Shown: positions 1 to 5,795, numbered from the stretch's first letter. The stretch is 8,856 nt of DNA from JAUWNJ01 sp034190305 (GCA_034190305.1 JAXHSV010000126.1:1-8856), one strand, 5' to 3'. The notes: generated by a model from the sequence alone, not told the origin. Numbers and translations: made by a program.

Positions 1-52
1 CGAAAGCGGACAAACGCAGGTTTTCGCAAAATCGGTCGAAGAGCGGACATTA

Positions 53-80
53 CAGCCCAGCCATGGCTATGGCTGGGCTG
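53..80. terminator. Perfect 12-bp hairpin, possible terminator or palindromic repeat
   Basis: CAGCCCAGCCAT (53-64) and ATGGCTGGGCTG (69-80) are exact reverse complements around a 4-nt loop. No T-run follows on either strand, so a classical intrinsic terminator is not demonstrated. It could end a gene lying to the left of the window or be a dispersed palindrome. Bases 1-52 show no gene I can support. Confidence 0.45.
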
Positions 81-166
81 GGTCTGGCGTTATAACTTGT
101 TCGTCATTTCTGATGCCGCCGTAAACTTACACAAAATATCTTACGCTATCCAATCCAAACGGAAAC

Positions 167-195
167 TTGACAGGTGTTCTCTGGCCGGTTAGGAT
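167..195 (+). promoter_or_regulatory. Possible sigma-70-type promoter
   Basis: A perfect -35 box TTGACA (167-172) is followed after 17 bp by TAGGAT (190-195), which matches four of the six TATAAT positions. Transcription would start near 202 and leave a leader of about 200 nt before the ATG at 402. It is the best promoter-like match upstream of the gene at 402. The rest of 1-401 shows only the hairpin at 53-80. Confidence 0.35.
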
Positions 196-401
196 TCTGT
201 TCAAAGTTTTATATTTGTGGCGACTTACGGGTATCATTTTTTCGGGCCACTTTGAACGGGGTTGTTGACTGGAAGATTCGGACGTGGCAAAAATGTTGTG
301 TACCGGCCAGATTTGTGGGGCAAGCTGCGAATTTAGAAATCGTCAAGATTGTTTCTCTACCGGCAGGCCAGAATAAGGATTGTTGCAAAGAAGGCAGGCA
401 A

Positions 402-773
402 ATGGCGCAGAACAACAGAAAACACGAACAAGCCGAACTCATCTTCAAACTCGGTCAACTTCTTGGTCCCCTGCTCAAGATGGCAGAGAACCCATCCGCC
501 TATGACGACGATGAGCGTACTCGTATACTCGCTCGCCTATCAGCGGAATACGGCGTGATGAGCAAAGCCATAAAATCTTTCTCGGTCGGTGAACCCGGAC
601 ATGACTACTCCAGACAGTACTCTGATGCTATTAATCTGCTGTTTCATTTGGCCATGTCGCCTTTCGGTGATTTGAATCAGTATCGTGAGCGGGCGAATGA
701 CGATGCCCTGAAAATTCTCAATATCATTCTTTCAATTCCCATCCCCATAGATTCAGCAATCTACGAAGCTTAA
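402..773 (+). CDS. Hypothetical helical protein, probably the N-terminal part of an interrupted PLD-like gene
   Basis: The frame encodes 123 residues from the ATG at 402, preceded by a weak AAGGCAGG ribosome-binding site. The frame is open back to 174, but that extra stretch is rich in Cys, Phe and Trp and looks non-coding. The protein is mostly alpha-helical in character: an amphipathic start (AELIFKLGQLLGPLLKMA), an acidic YDDDERTRILARLSAEYG segment, then SDAINLLFHLAMSPFGDL. I recognise no family, signal peptide or membrane segment. The TAA at 771-773 is followed directly, in the same frame and with no intervening start codon, by a phospholipase-D-like domain running to 1226. The most economical reading is that this is the N-terminal domain of a roughly 274-residue protein cut by a nonsense codon. 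A genuine short protein remains possible. Confidence 0.6.
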   Translation: MAQNNRKHEQAELIFKLGQLLGPLLKMAENPSAYDDDERTRILARLSAEYGVMSKAIKSFSVGEPGHDYSRQYSDAINLLFHLAMSPFGDLNQYRERANDDALKILNIILSIPIPIDSAIYEA

Positions 774-1226
774 ACACCGTTCTCGACATACTGTTTCGTA
801 AAAGACCTTTGCTCTACAGCGAAGAACCAGATCGTTTGGATAGACCGATATTTTGACCAGACACTTTTCTACCGCTATTTTACTGATACGCCATCAACCG
901 CTGTCATAACCCTTGTAACGTCTCCTTCATCTAATCCAAAAACGAAAAAAGATCAGGCCCGATATGACGAGTTTCTCGACATGTCCAGATTGTTCGCACA
1001 GCAGCGCGGACCAACGGGCTATCGCCTTGTGGTTAAAGATGGTTTGCATGATCGGTTGCTTAGGAGTGATGACAGAATGTTTACGCTGGGCGGGTCGATT
1101 AAAGACCTGTCCAAACCATTTACCATCGCGAAGCTGGATTCCACGGAAGACAACGCGAAGCAGTTTGATGACGCGATCTCCTTAGGTACTGAACTGTTTG
1201 GATCAACTCAGACAAATCATCCGTAG
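774..1226 (+). pseudogene. Phospholipase-D-like phosphodiesterase domain, cut off from its start by an in-frame TAA
   Basis: Read in the frame of the preceding gene, this stretch gives 150 residues without a stop. It opens with FVKDLCSTAKNQIVWIDRYF, the strand-helix pattern that begins PLD-like folds (aromatic-Asp-x-Tyr after a hydrophobic strand). It then carries HDRLLRSD (His codon at 1047), an HxKxxxxD-type motif with Arg in place of Lys, followed by GGSIKDLSKP, which matches the downstream G-x-S-x-K/x-D segment of the family. There is no ATG, GTG or TTG in the frame between 774 and the ATG at 981, and starting at 981 would delete the first core strand. It therefore looks like the C-terminal half of the gene beginning at 402. 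Only one HKD-type motif is present; single-motif family members act as dimers. Substrate is unknown. Sequencing error at 771-773 is an alternative. Confidence 0.6.
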
Positions 1227-1313
1227 ACAGGCGGACAGCGGTTGGATCGATCAGAGGCGGGGTTAAAGTTAAAGAGATTAATACATCTTATCTTAATACT
1301 GCTGATATTGTGG

Positions 1314-1376
1314 CTACAGATAAAATAATTATCTCTTTTTGGTTTTTGTCCCGGTTTGTGTATTTTCAAAACGCGG
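1314..1376. repeat. 63-bp direct repeat, copy 1
   Basis: This aligns without gaps to 1710-1772 with 56 of 63 identical positions. The shared core reads CTCTTTTTGGTTTTTGTCCC followed by GGTTT, and both copies end in AAAACGCGG. The two copies flank the inverted-repeat element between them. In this copy, the trailing AACGCGGCGTT could form a short dyad like a decayed terminator. The remainder of 1227-1473 contains no supportable gene. Confidence 0.75.
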
Positions 1377-1471
1377 CGTTCAGCGTGGTTGTGTGTGTGG
1401 TGGTTTTCGTACTGAAGCGGAGCGGCAACGCGGTTTCTTACCGGAGTTTGGGATCGGGATTACGGCGACAG

Positions 1472-1711
1472 GGGGGTTGTTGAAAAAGTCGGTTTTGTCC
1501 TAAAGGGCAATTGATAATAGCCCAGCAGTTCACTGCTGGGACAAAGGTAACGAGATCAGCCAAGTCCCGTAGGGACGACTGAAGAAGCTCTTACAGGGGT
1601 ACGTCTTATATACACCTCATCCGTCCTTACAGGACTAACCGGTAACGGCGTCTCATTCCCCCGTACGGGGGCTATTTTCAATTGTCCTTACGGGACTTTT
1701 TCAACAACCCT
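1472..1711. mobile_element. MITE-like element with 17-bp perfect terminal inverted repeats
   Basis: GGGTTGTTGAAAAAGTC (1474-1490) is the exact reverse complement of 1694-1710. The complementarity resumes inside: GGGCAATTGATAATAGCCC on the left pairs with the reverse complement of 1672-1690, apart from two mismatches. Internally there is a hairpin CCCAGCAG-TTCA-CTGCTGGG (1521-1540), a 14-bp perfect palindrome CCCCCGTACGGGGG (1658-1671), and repeated GTCC-N5-GGAC-type dyads at 1564-1576, 1623-1635 and 1684-1696, with a degenerate one at 1497-1509. There is no transposase ORF, so it would be non-autonomous. ACAG occurs on both outer flanks (1468-1471 and 1712-1715) and could be a short target duplication, but this is weak. 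A REP-type palindrome cluster is the alternative. Confidence 0.65.
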
Positions 1712-1772
1712 ACAGATACCGTAGTTATCTCTTTTTGGTTTTTGTCCCGGTTTCTGTTTTTACAAAACGCGG
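1710..1772. repeat. 63-bp direct repeat, copy 2
   Basis: This is the partner of 1314-1376 (56 of 63 identical). Its first base is the last base of the inverted-repeat element, and its end overlaps the terminator tail of the minus-strand amidohydrolase gene. The arrangement suggests that the sequence around that terminator was duplicated, or that the element landed beside an existing repeat. Confidence 0.75.
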
Positions 1773-1786
1773 GCAGGTTTGCCCGC
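1758..1786 (-). terminator. Intrinsic terminator of the amidohydrolase gene
   Basis: On the minus strand, five bases after the stop codon, GCGGGCA (1786-1780 complement), loop AACC and TGCCCGC form a 7-bp perfect stem followed by GTTTTGTAAAAA. The GC-rich stem, the short loop and the T-rich tail immediately downstream fit a Rho-independent terminator. Confidence 0.65.
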
Positions 1787-1791
1787 ACTAC

Positions 1792-2637
1792 TTACTCGCC
1801 CAGGATTGCAGCGGCGTTCAGGCCGAGGATTTTTTCCTTAAATTCATCCGAAATCGCCAGCGATTGCACCTCTTCGACGGATGTTGTGAATCCGTGGAGC
1901 GGATAATCCGTCCCGAACAATATCTTATGCTCAATATCGAATTTGGAGAATGCGTCCCATGGAAAGTGATTGAAGAGGCTTCCGTAAGCGGCAGTGTCTA
2001 TGTACACGTTCGGGCGGCGACAGCAGACGCTCCACGCCTCCCAAGGCCAGGGCCAGGAACAGTGCCCCATGATGATTTTCAAATCCGGGTGCCTGTCGGC
2101 CAGCGAGTCAATCAGCATCGGATGTCCGAATTTAGCCACAGAGCCCGGCGTGGAGATCTGATGTCCTGTGTGTATCCAGACCGGGATCCCCAGCGCCGTC
2201 GCCCGCTCCCACAGCCGGTCGTATCGCTCATCGGCAGGCGAGAACTTTTGCACCGGCGGGACGAGTTTGAGGCCTTTGAGGCCCAGTTCCCGCACAGCCC
2301 GTTCCAGTTCGTCAACGGCGGCGGAAACGCCCGTCGTCGGGTCCACGCCGGCAAAGCCGATAAGCCTGCGAGGATACTCCGCCGCCATCTCGGCGACGCT
2401 GTCGTTGGTTACCATCACCACCCCCAGCGAACCCGTCAGGTCCGTACCCACGATAACGCTCACGTCGATACCGGCTGCATCCATGTCGGTTATGATGTCA
2501 TCGAGCGACCGATTACTGATTGACTCGGCCAGCCCGGTCCGGGCCGAGGGACGAAAGAACCGTTCCAGAACGGTCGAAAGGTTGGGGATGCACCGGGCGT
2601 CGCGTGTCAGCGGGTGGACGTGATCGTCTATAATCAT
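1792..2637 (-). CDS. Amidohydrolase family 2 metal-dependent hydrolase
   Basis: A 281-residue protein of the amidohydrolase-2 type (TIM-barrel, metal-dependent hydrolases and decarboxylases such as the ACMSD and 4-oxalomesaconate hydratase relatives). Visible family marks in order are DDHVHP at the N-terminus with the HxH metal ligands His6 and His8, GLKGLKLVPP (about 119-128) on a barrel strand, VWIHTGHQ with His156 and His159, IIMGHCSW with His192 after a strand, and ILFGTDYP with the catalytic Asp244. This is the expected ligand set, and the length is normal for the family, so the gene looks intact and cytoplasmic. The start at 2637 gives the canonical family opening; the ribosome-binding site is poor, with only GGTGGA directly before the ATG. 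The substrate cannot be read from the sequence. It stands alone on the minus strand with its own terminator, and its upstream side runs into the scaffold gap. Confidence 0.92.
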   Translation of the reverse strand: MIIDDHVHPLTRDARCIPNLSTVLERFFRPSARTGLAESISNRSLDDIITDMDAAGIDVSVIVGTDLTGSLGVVMVTNDSVAEMAAEYPRRLIGFAGVDPTTGVSAAVDELERAVRELGLKGLKLVPPVQKFSPADERYDRLWERATALGIPVWIHTGHQISTPGSVAKFGHPMLIDSLADRHPDLKIIMGHCSWPWPWEAWSVCCRRPNVYIDTAAYGSLFNHFPWDAFSKFDIEHKILFGTDYPLHGFTTSVEEVQSLAISDEFKEKILGLNAAAILGE

Positions 2638-2643
2638 TCCACC

Positions 2644-2671
2644 ACTTTACAGTTTCCGCGGGCGTTTTCAA
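2644..2671 (-). promoter_or_regulatory. Possible promoter of the amidohydrolase gene
   Basis: On the minus strand TTGAAA (2671-2666) and TAAAGT (2649-2644) are 16 bp apart. They match five and four of the six consensus positions. Transcription would begin only a few bases before the ATG, giving an almost leaderless message, which agrees with the poor ribosome-binding site. The match is weak. Confidence 0.25.
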
Positions 2672-2694
2672 TTTTATCGTACCGCTTTGGGGCG

Positions 2695-2794
2695 NNNNNN
2701 NNNNNNNNNNNNNNNNNNNNNNNNNNNNNNNNNNNNNNNNNNNNNNNNNNNNNNNNNNNNNNNNNNNNNNNNNNNNNNNNNNNNNNNNNNNNNN
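2695..2794. other. Scaffold gap of 100 Ns
   Basis: There are exactly 100 N bases, the conventional placeholder for a gap of unknown length. It separates the amidohydrolase gene from the sigma-54 activator and has removed whatever lies upstream of the activator, quite possibly its N-terminal domain. The distance across it should not be taken literally. Confidence 0.98.
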
Positions 2795-2802
2795 TTCCGA
2801 TT

Positions 2803-3771
2803 ATGAGCGCGGAAACTTTTACAATGCCGGCTGAAGAACTTATTGGCGTATCGCCGGCCATTCAGCAGCTCCGCGAGCGTGTGACCATGGTGGCAGGTTT
2901 CGACGTCAATCTGCTGCTGCAGGGAGAATCCGGGACCGGCAAGGAGTTGGTTTCCCGCATGGTTCACAGCCTCAGTGATCGGCGCGACGGTCCTTTTGTG
3001 GGCGTCAACTGCGCAGCGATTCATGAAACGCTCCTGGAGAGCGAATTGTTCGGTCACCAGGCAGGCGCCTTTACCGGGGCGCGTCATTCCACGCTGGGCT
3101 TCCTTCGGGCTTCCGACAGCGGCACGATCCTCCTGGACGAGATCGGAGACATGAGCGAATCGCTCCAGGCTAAGTTACTCCGCGTTCTGGAGCAGCGTTC
3201 GGTGATACCCGTCGGCGCAACGCGTCCGATCCCGATAGACATTCGCGTCATCGCCGCGACACACTGCGACCTTGCGAAGGCCGTCCACGACGGCTCCTTC
3301 CGCCGGGATTTGTACTACCGTCTGAACGTCGTGCGTCTGACCATTGCTCCGCTGCGAGACAGACGCGATGATATTCCGCTCCTGGCAGAACACATGTCGC
3401 GGAAAATGGCCGGAATGCTGCACATGCCCGTAAAGAAAATCTCTCAGCCGGCAATGGATACGCTGATTCGCTATGACTGGCCTGGTAATGTCCGCGAACT
3501 CGGCAACGTCATTCAGAGGGCGTACGTGCTTGGATGCGAACCGGTCATAGAAATTGAAGACCTTTCGGAAGATTTGTTCGACAAGTGCGGAAAAACCGCT
3601 GCAGATACATTTCCCACACTCCAGGAAGTAACGCACGATCACGTCATGAGGGCTTTGGAAAGCGCCAACGGTGTTCGCAGCCGGGCGGCAAGGATGTTGG
3701 GCATTGACCGCAAGAGCCTCTGGCGAATGCTTCACCGCGACGCCGCAGGCAACCAAAACGCTGGAAGGTAA
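2803..3771 (+). CDS. Sigma-54-dependent transcription activator (NtrC/PspF type), N-terminus probably lost in gap
   Basis: Visible from the ATG at 2803 are 322 residues: an AAA+ sigma-54 activation domain (about 12-245) and a Fis-type helix-turn-helix (about 276-312). It has Walker A GESGTGKE (41-48), an intact GAFTGA sigma-54 contact loop (88-93), Walker B GTILLDE (107-113), the arginine-finger stretch FRRDLYYRLN (167-176) and WPGNVREL (226-233). The recognition helix region reads ARMLGIDRKSLWRML. All residues needed to remodel the sigma-54 holoenzyme are present, so it should be an active ATP-driven activator. No ribosome-binding site precedes 2803, the frame is open up to the gap edge 8 bp upstream, and NtrC-like proteins usually have about 130 more residues carrying a receiver or sensor domain. 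A sensory N-terminus is probably missing. A PspF-like protein without one is the alternative. A sigma-54 promoter lies just downstream. Confidence 0.93.
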   Translation: MSAETFTMPAEELIGVSPAIQQLRERVTMVAGFDVNLLLQGESGTGKELVSRMVHSLSDRRDGPFVGVNCAAIHETLLESELFGHQAGAFTGARHSTLGFLRASDSGTILLDEIGDMSESLQAKLLRVLEQRSVIPVGATRPIPIDIRVIAATHCDLAKAVHDGSFRRDLYYRLNVVRLTIAPLRDRRDDIPLLAEHMSRKMAGMLHMPVKKISQPAMDTLIRYDWPGNVRELGNVIQRAYVLGCEPVIEIEDLSEDLFDKCGKTAADTFPTLQEVTHDHVMRALESANGVRSRAARMLGIDRKSLWRMLHRDAAGNQNAGR

Positions 3772-3830
3772 AAAAGTGCGATAGGGGGCCCTTCAAAACC
3801 GGTTGCGTTTTTAGTCTCTGCCGGTATCGC

Positions 3831-3873
3831 GTGGCCTGTCGCCACGTTCCGTGGCGGAACGCCTCATGGCGGG
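3831..3873. promoter_or_regulatory. Cluster of overlapping dyads, possible activator-binding site or terminator
   Basis: GTGGC-N5-GCCAC (3831-3845) abuts GTTCC-N5-GGAAC (3846-3860), and CGCCACG-TTC-CGTGGCG (3840-3856) overlaps both. The cluster lies about 180-205 bp upstream of the sigma-54 promoter, within the range of enhancer-like sites bound by NtrC-type activators. It is also 60-90 bp after the activator stop codon and could instead be a transcript-ending hairpin, although no T-run follows. Confidence 0.35.
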
Positions 3874-4035
3874 TATCTCTAAAAACCACAAATACCTGCG
3901 CGATTCGCCCGCATTGTCCATGTTCCCAATCGCCTCACGGGTTCGTCTGTGGAGGGAAAGATGGACGCCGAACAGCGAAGCCATAACTCCTTTTTATACA
4001 AATCTTTACTTGATAATTACCCCGAAGGGACATCG

Positions 4036-4051
4036 TTGGCACGGTAGTTGC
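4036..4051 (+). promoter_or_regulatory. Sigma-54 (-24/-12) promoter
   Basis: TTGGCACGGTAGTTGC matches the consensus YTGGCACG-N4-TTGC exactly. The invariant GG (4038-4039) and GC (4050-4051) are separated by the required 10 bp; only the following W position differs (G). The predicted transcription start is near 4063. This lies 265 bp after a sigma-54 activator gene and just before the receiver-like gene, and it also rules out the TTG at 4048 as a translation start. Confidence 0.85.
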
Positions 4052-4149
4052 GAATATATAAATCGATTCAAACAAACTGGACTCCGCCACGCGAACGGCG
4101 GCAAATGAAAATGGTGTTACAGGATTGCGAGATAAGAGAAGTGGAACAG

Positions 4150-4557
4150 ATGAGGACCATTCTTGTCCTTGAAGCAAACCCGCAGGATGCTCTGAACATG
4201 AAGCGGCGCCTGACGGCGATGGGATTGAGAGTTCACGTCGCGACATTAGTTCAGCAGGCAATAGAGTTTTTGCAGTGCGAGATTTTCGACGGAGCGGTTG
4301 TTGGGACGGAGTTGAATATCGGTGAAGAACCGGCGATTTCTTTTTTAGGGCGGTTACCGTCGGTAAGGTTCATTGTGGCGACCGGACCGCCCGGTGATGT
4401 GGAAATGGAAAGGCGCGCCCGTCTGGCCGGCGCGCGGGCGTATCTGCCCCGCCCGGTAACAACCGAGTCATTGACCGGGATTTTTCGGACGAGTTCTTTC
4501 CGTCTGGACCGACCCGCAAGTCGATGGCTGGCCCAACCGACGGGAAGTCTGCACTGA
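4150..4557 (+). CDS. Stand-alone degenerate receiver (pseudo-response-regulator) protein
   Basis: A 135-residue protein with the pattern of a CheY-like receiver: a hydrophobic first strand MRTILVLEANP, a third-strand region FDGAVVGTEL (46-55), FIVATGPPGD (74-83) and GARAYLPRPV (94-103). The alignment positions of the active site are altered. The acidic pair is E8-A9, the phosphoacceptor Asp is replaced by Gly52, and the conserved Lys is Arg101; only Thr78 is kept. It therefore should not be phosphorylated. There is no output domain, only a short basic tail (114-135). I chose the ATG at 4150 because it opens the domain in the usual way and has GTGGAAC just before it. The ATG at 4105 would add 15 residues and is also possible. 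It is transcribed from the sigma-54 promoter upstream and sits before the PEP-CTERM gene. A role in protein-protein regulation is inference. Confidence 0.72.
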   Translation: MRTILVLEANPQDALNMKRRLTAMGLRVHVATLVQQAIEFLQCEIFDGAVVGTELNIGEEPAISFLGRLPSVRFIVATGPPGDVEMERRARLAGARAYLPRPVTTESLTGIFRTSSFRLDRPASRWLAQPTGSLH

Positions 4558-4572
4558 AAAACAGCAGTTACT

Positions 4573-4686
4573 ATGTTTAGAAAAAGTATCAGGGATGTTT
4601 GTTCCATCCTCAGGCCTGACCCGGTAGGCAAAGAGGATTTTGGAACAGATGAATATCCGAAAATTATCAAAGTTCCGGGAAAGTGA
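4573..4686 (+). CDS. Possible 37-residue small protein
   Basis: An ATG at 4573 opens a 37-residue frame that fills most of the 141-bp space between the receiver-like gene and the PEP-CTERM gene. Its stop TGA overlaps the AAAGGAG ribosome-binding site of the latter. The translation is charged and proline-containing (for example ILRPDPVGKEDFG and YPKIIKVPGK), which is more protein-like than random. However, it lacks a clear ribosome-binding site and matches nothing I recognise. It may be chance. Confidence 0.25.
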   Translation: MFRKSIRDVCSILRPDPVGKEDFGTDEYPKIIKVPGK

Positions 4687-4698
4687 AAGGAGCAGATC

Positions 4699-5439
4699 AT
4701 GAGATGGACAATGACAGTAATGGCGGTTGGTTTGGCGCTGGGAATACTGGCGTCGGGTGCACACGGCTATTGGGATGAATCTATGGGCCATAAAATGCAC
4801 TACCCTCAGTTTCCCGATCCGTTTGGTTGGGACGTGAACATATCCGCCGGCTGCATTGTGGCGGACGACTGGAAATGTTCTGAATCAGGCTTGGTCAAAG
4901 ACGTTCACTTTTGGGCTTCGTGGGAAAGAGACCAGGAAGTGCCGATCGGTGCAATTCATGTTGGGATCTTCAGCAATGTACCGGAGACCGACACAGATCC
5001 CAGTCATCCGGGCGAGATGCTGTGGGATCGGTGGTTCCAGTCCGATGAGTTCAGCATTCATCCCGGCGGCGAGGGAGACCAGGGATGGTACGACCCGTGC
5101 AATGAATACTATGTCAAGCCGGACCACACCAAGTACTTTCAGGTCAACATAGTACGCATCAAAGACCCGTTCATCCAGAAGGAAGGTGAAATCTACTGGC
5201 TTGCTCTTAACGTTAATATAGCGGGCGACGGATTGATGGGTTGGAAAACGTCCAGAGACAAATTCATGGATGATGCGGCATACCTGCCGGCAGCCGGCGG
5301 CAACTGGATTGAACTGATTGACCCGATTACCGGCGAATCCCTGGACATGGCGTTTGTTATAACGCCCGAACCGGGGACTATTACGCTGATGATATTGGGC
5401 GGACTGGGAATGCTGATTCGCCGCCGACGAAGACGTTGA
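4699..5439 (+). CDS. Secreted PEP-CTERM sorting-domain protein
   Basis: A 246-residue exported protein. Residues 1-23 are a signal peptide (MRWTMT, then a hydrophobic core, cleavage likely after ASGAHG). The C-terminus is a textbook PEP-CTERM tripartite signal: PEP at 223-225, a hydrophobic helix at 227-240 and six arginines at 241-246. An exosortase normally recognises this signal at the inner membrane, cuts it and releases the protein to the surface or extracellular matrix; no exosortase gene is in this window. The mature part is acidic and rich in aromatic residues, with VADDWKCSESG (54-64) followed by VKDVHFWASW (66-75) and later YFQVN and EIYWLALNV strands, suggesting a beta-sandwich. 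I have the impression of similar ADDW-C and H-x-W patterns in planctomycete surface proteins but cannot name a function. Start: a strong AAAGGAG lies 7-8 bases before the ATG. It is probably co-transcribed from the sigma-54 promoter at 4036. Confidence 0.9.
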   Translation: MRWTMTVMAVGLALGILASGAHGYWDESMGHKMHYPQFPDPFGWDVNISAGCIVADDWKCSESGLVKDVHFWASWERDQEVPIGAIHVGIFSNVPETDTDPSHPGEMLWDRWFQSDEFSIHPGGEGDQGWYDPCNEYYVKPDHTKYFQVNIVRIKDPFIQKEGEIYWLALNVNIAGDGLMGWKTSRDKFMDDAAYLPAAGGNWIELIDPITGESLDMAFVITPEPGTITLMILGGLGMLIRRRRRR

Positions 5440-5484
5440 AGTTGACGGATCGGTAAATAAGTAAATAAAGGCTGTGCCGTAAAA

Positions 5485-5524
5485 CGGGTGTCGTGGTCGG
5501 GATTATCGCCGGCCACGGCATCCG
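5485..5524 (+). terminator. Strong hairpin after the PEP-CTERM gene
   Basis: The arms 5485-5500 (CGGGTGTCGTGGTCGG) and 5509-5524 (CCGGCCACGGCATCCG) pair over 16 bp with an 8-nt loop. The three imperfect positions are G-U pairs only if the plus strand is transcribed, which supports a function in the plus-strand RNA. It lies 45 bp after the stop codon. The bases after it (CTATTTG) form only a weak U-tract, so it could be a terminator or a 3'-end stabilising hairpin. Confidence 0.6.
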
Positions 5525-5539
5525 CTATTTGATTGACCG

Positions 5540-5795
5540 GTTAAGTGGGCCTGGTTCAATTCAGGGTAACACTATGATGCAAAAGATTCTCATTCAATGT
5601 TTTCTAACAGGCCCTTTCTTCAGCGGGGGTATATAAGGGTTGTTTATACCCCCTTTTTTTCTTTCCCGCCCCAAAAGGCGGGAAAGAGAAAAAGAGAGGG
5701 GTAAATGGGTTTTGATCACCCCCGCTAAAGCAGGGGCCTGTTATTAAACAATATGTTACCCGAAAACGCTATTTTTTGAACCAGGCCGTTAAGTG
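5540..5795. mobile_element. 240-bp MITE-like element with 8-bp target-site duplication
   Basis: GGCCTGGTTCAA (5548-5559) is the exact reverse complement of TTGAACCAGGCC (5776-5787). Both ends are flanked directly by the same octamer GTTAAGTG (5540-5547 and 5788-5795), a target-site duplication. The interior is an imperfect palindrome with matching blocks: GGGTAACA 5564-5571 with 5754-5761, TAACAGGCCC 5605-5614 with 5734-5743, AGCGGGGGT 5622-5630 with 5718-5726. A central stem TCTTTCCCGCC (5660-5670) pairs with 5677-5687 around CCAAAA. The left arm has about 20 unpaired extra bases. No transposase is encoded. An 8-bp duplication is seen with several IS families (for example ISL3, IS66, IS1595); which one mobilises it is unknown. 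Together with the hairpin at 5485-5524 it occupies most of the gene-free stretch 5440-5867. Confidence 0.88.

Noticed and set aside
1..192. Open frame from the window start to TAG at 190-192
   Set aside because: It passes through the perfect hairpin and the promoter-like sequence, is Trp/Arg-rich and resembles no protein I know.
1209..1487. Start-less open frame across the first 63-bp repeat (SFWFLSRF... to a TGA in the element)
   Set aside because: It has no ATG, low complexity (runs of Val) and crosses repeat sequence. The similar peptide read from the second copy simply reflects the DNA repeat.
1735..2523. Long plus-strand ORF of 262 codons
   Set aside because: It is antisense to the amidohydrolase gene, whose metal ligands and normal length make it clearly the real one. 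The plus-strand translation is Arg/Pro/His-rich with no recognisable family.
4048..4104. TTG start at 4048 for the receiver-like protein
   Set aside because: This TTG is the -12 element of the sigma-54 promoter, and transcription would begin after it near 4063.
3851..4108. 85-codon plus-strand ORF in the activator-receiver interval
   Set aside because: It overlaps the dyads and the whole sigma-54 promoter, has no ribosome-binding site and shows no protein-like pattern.
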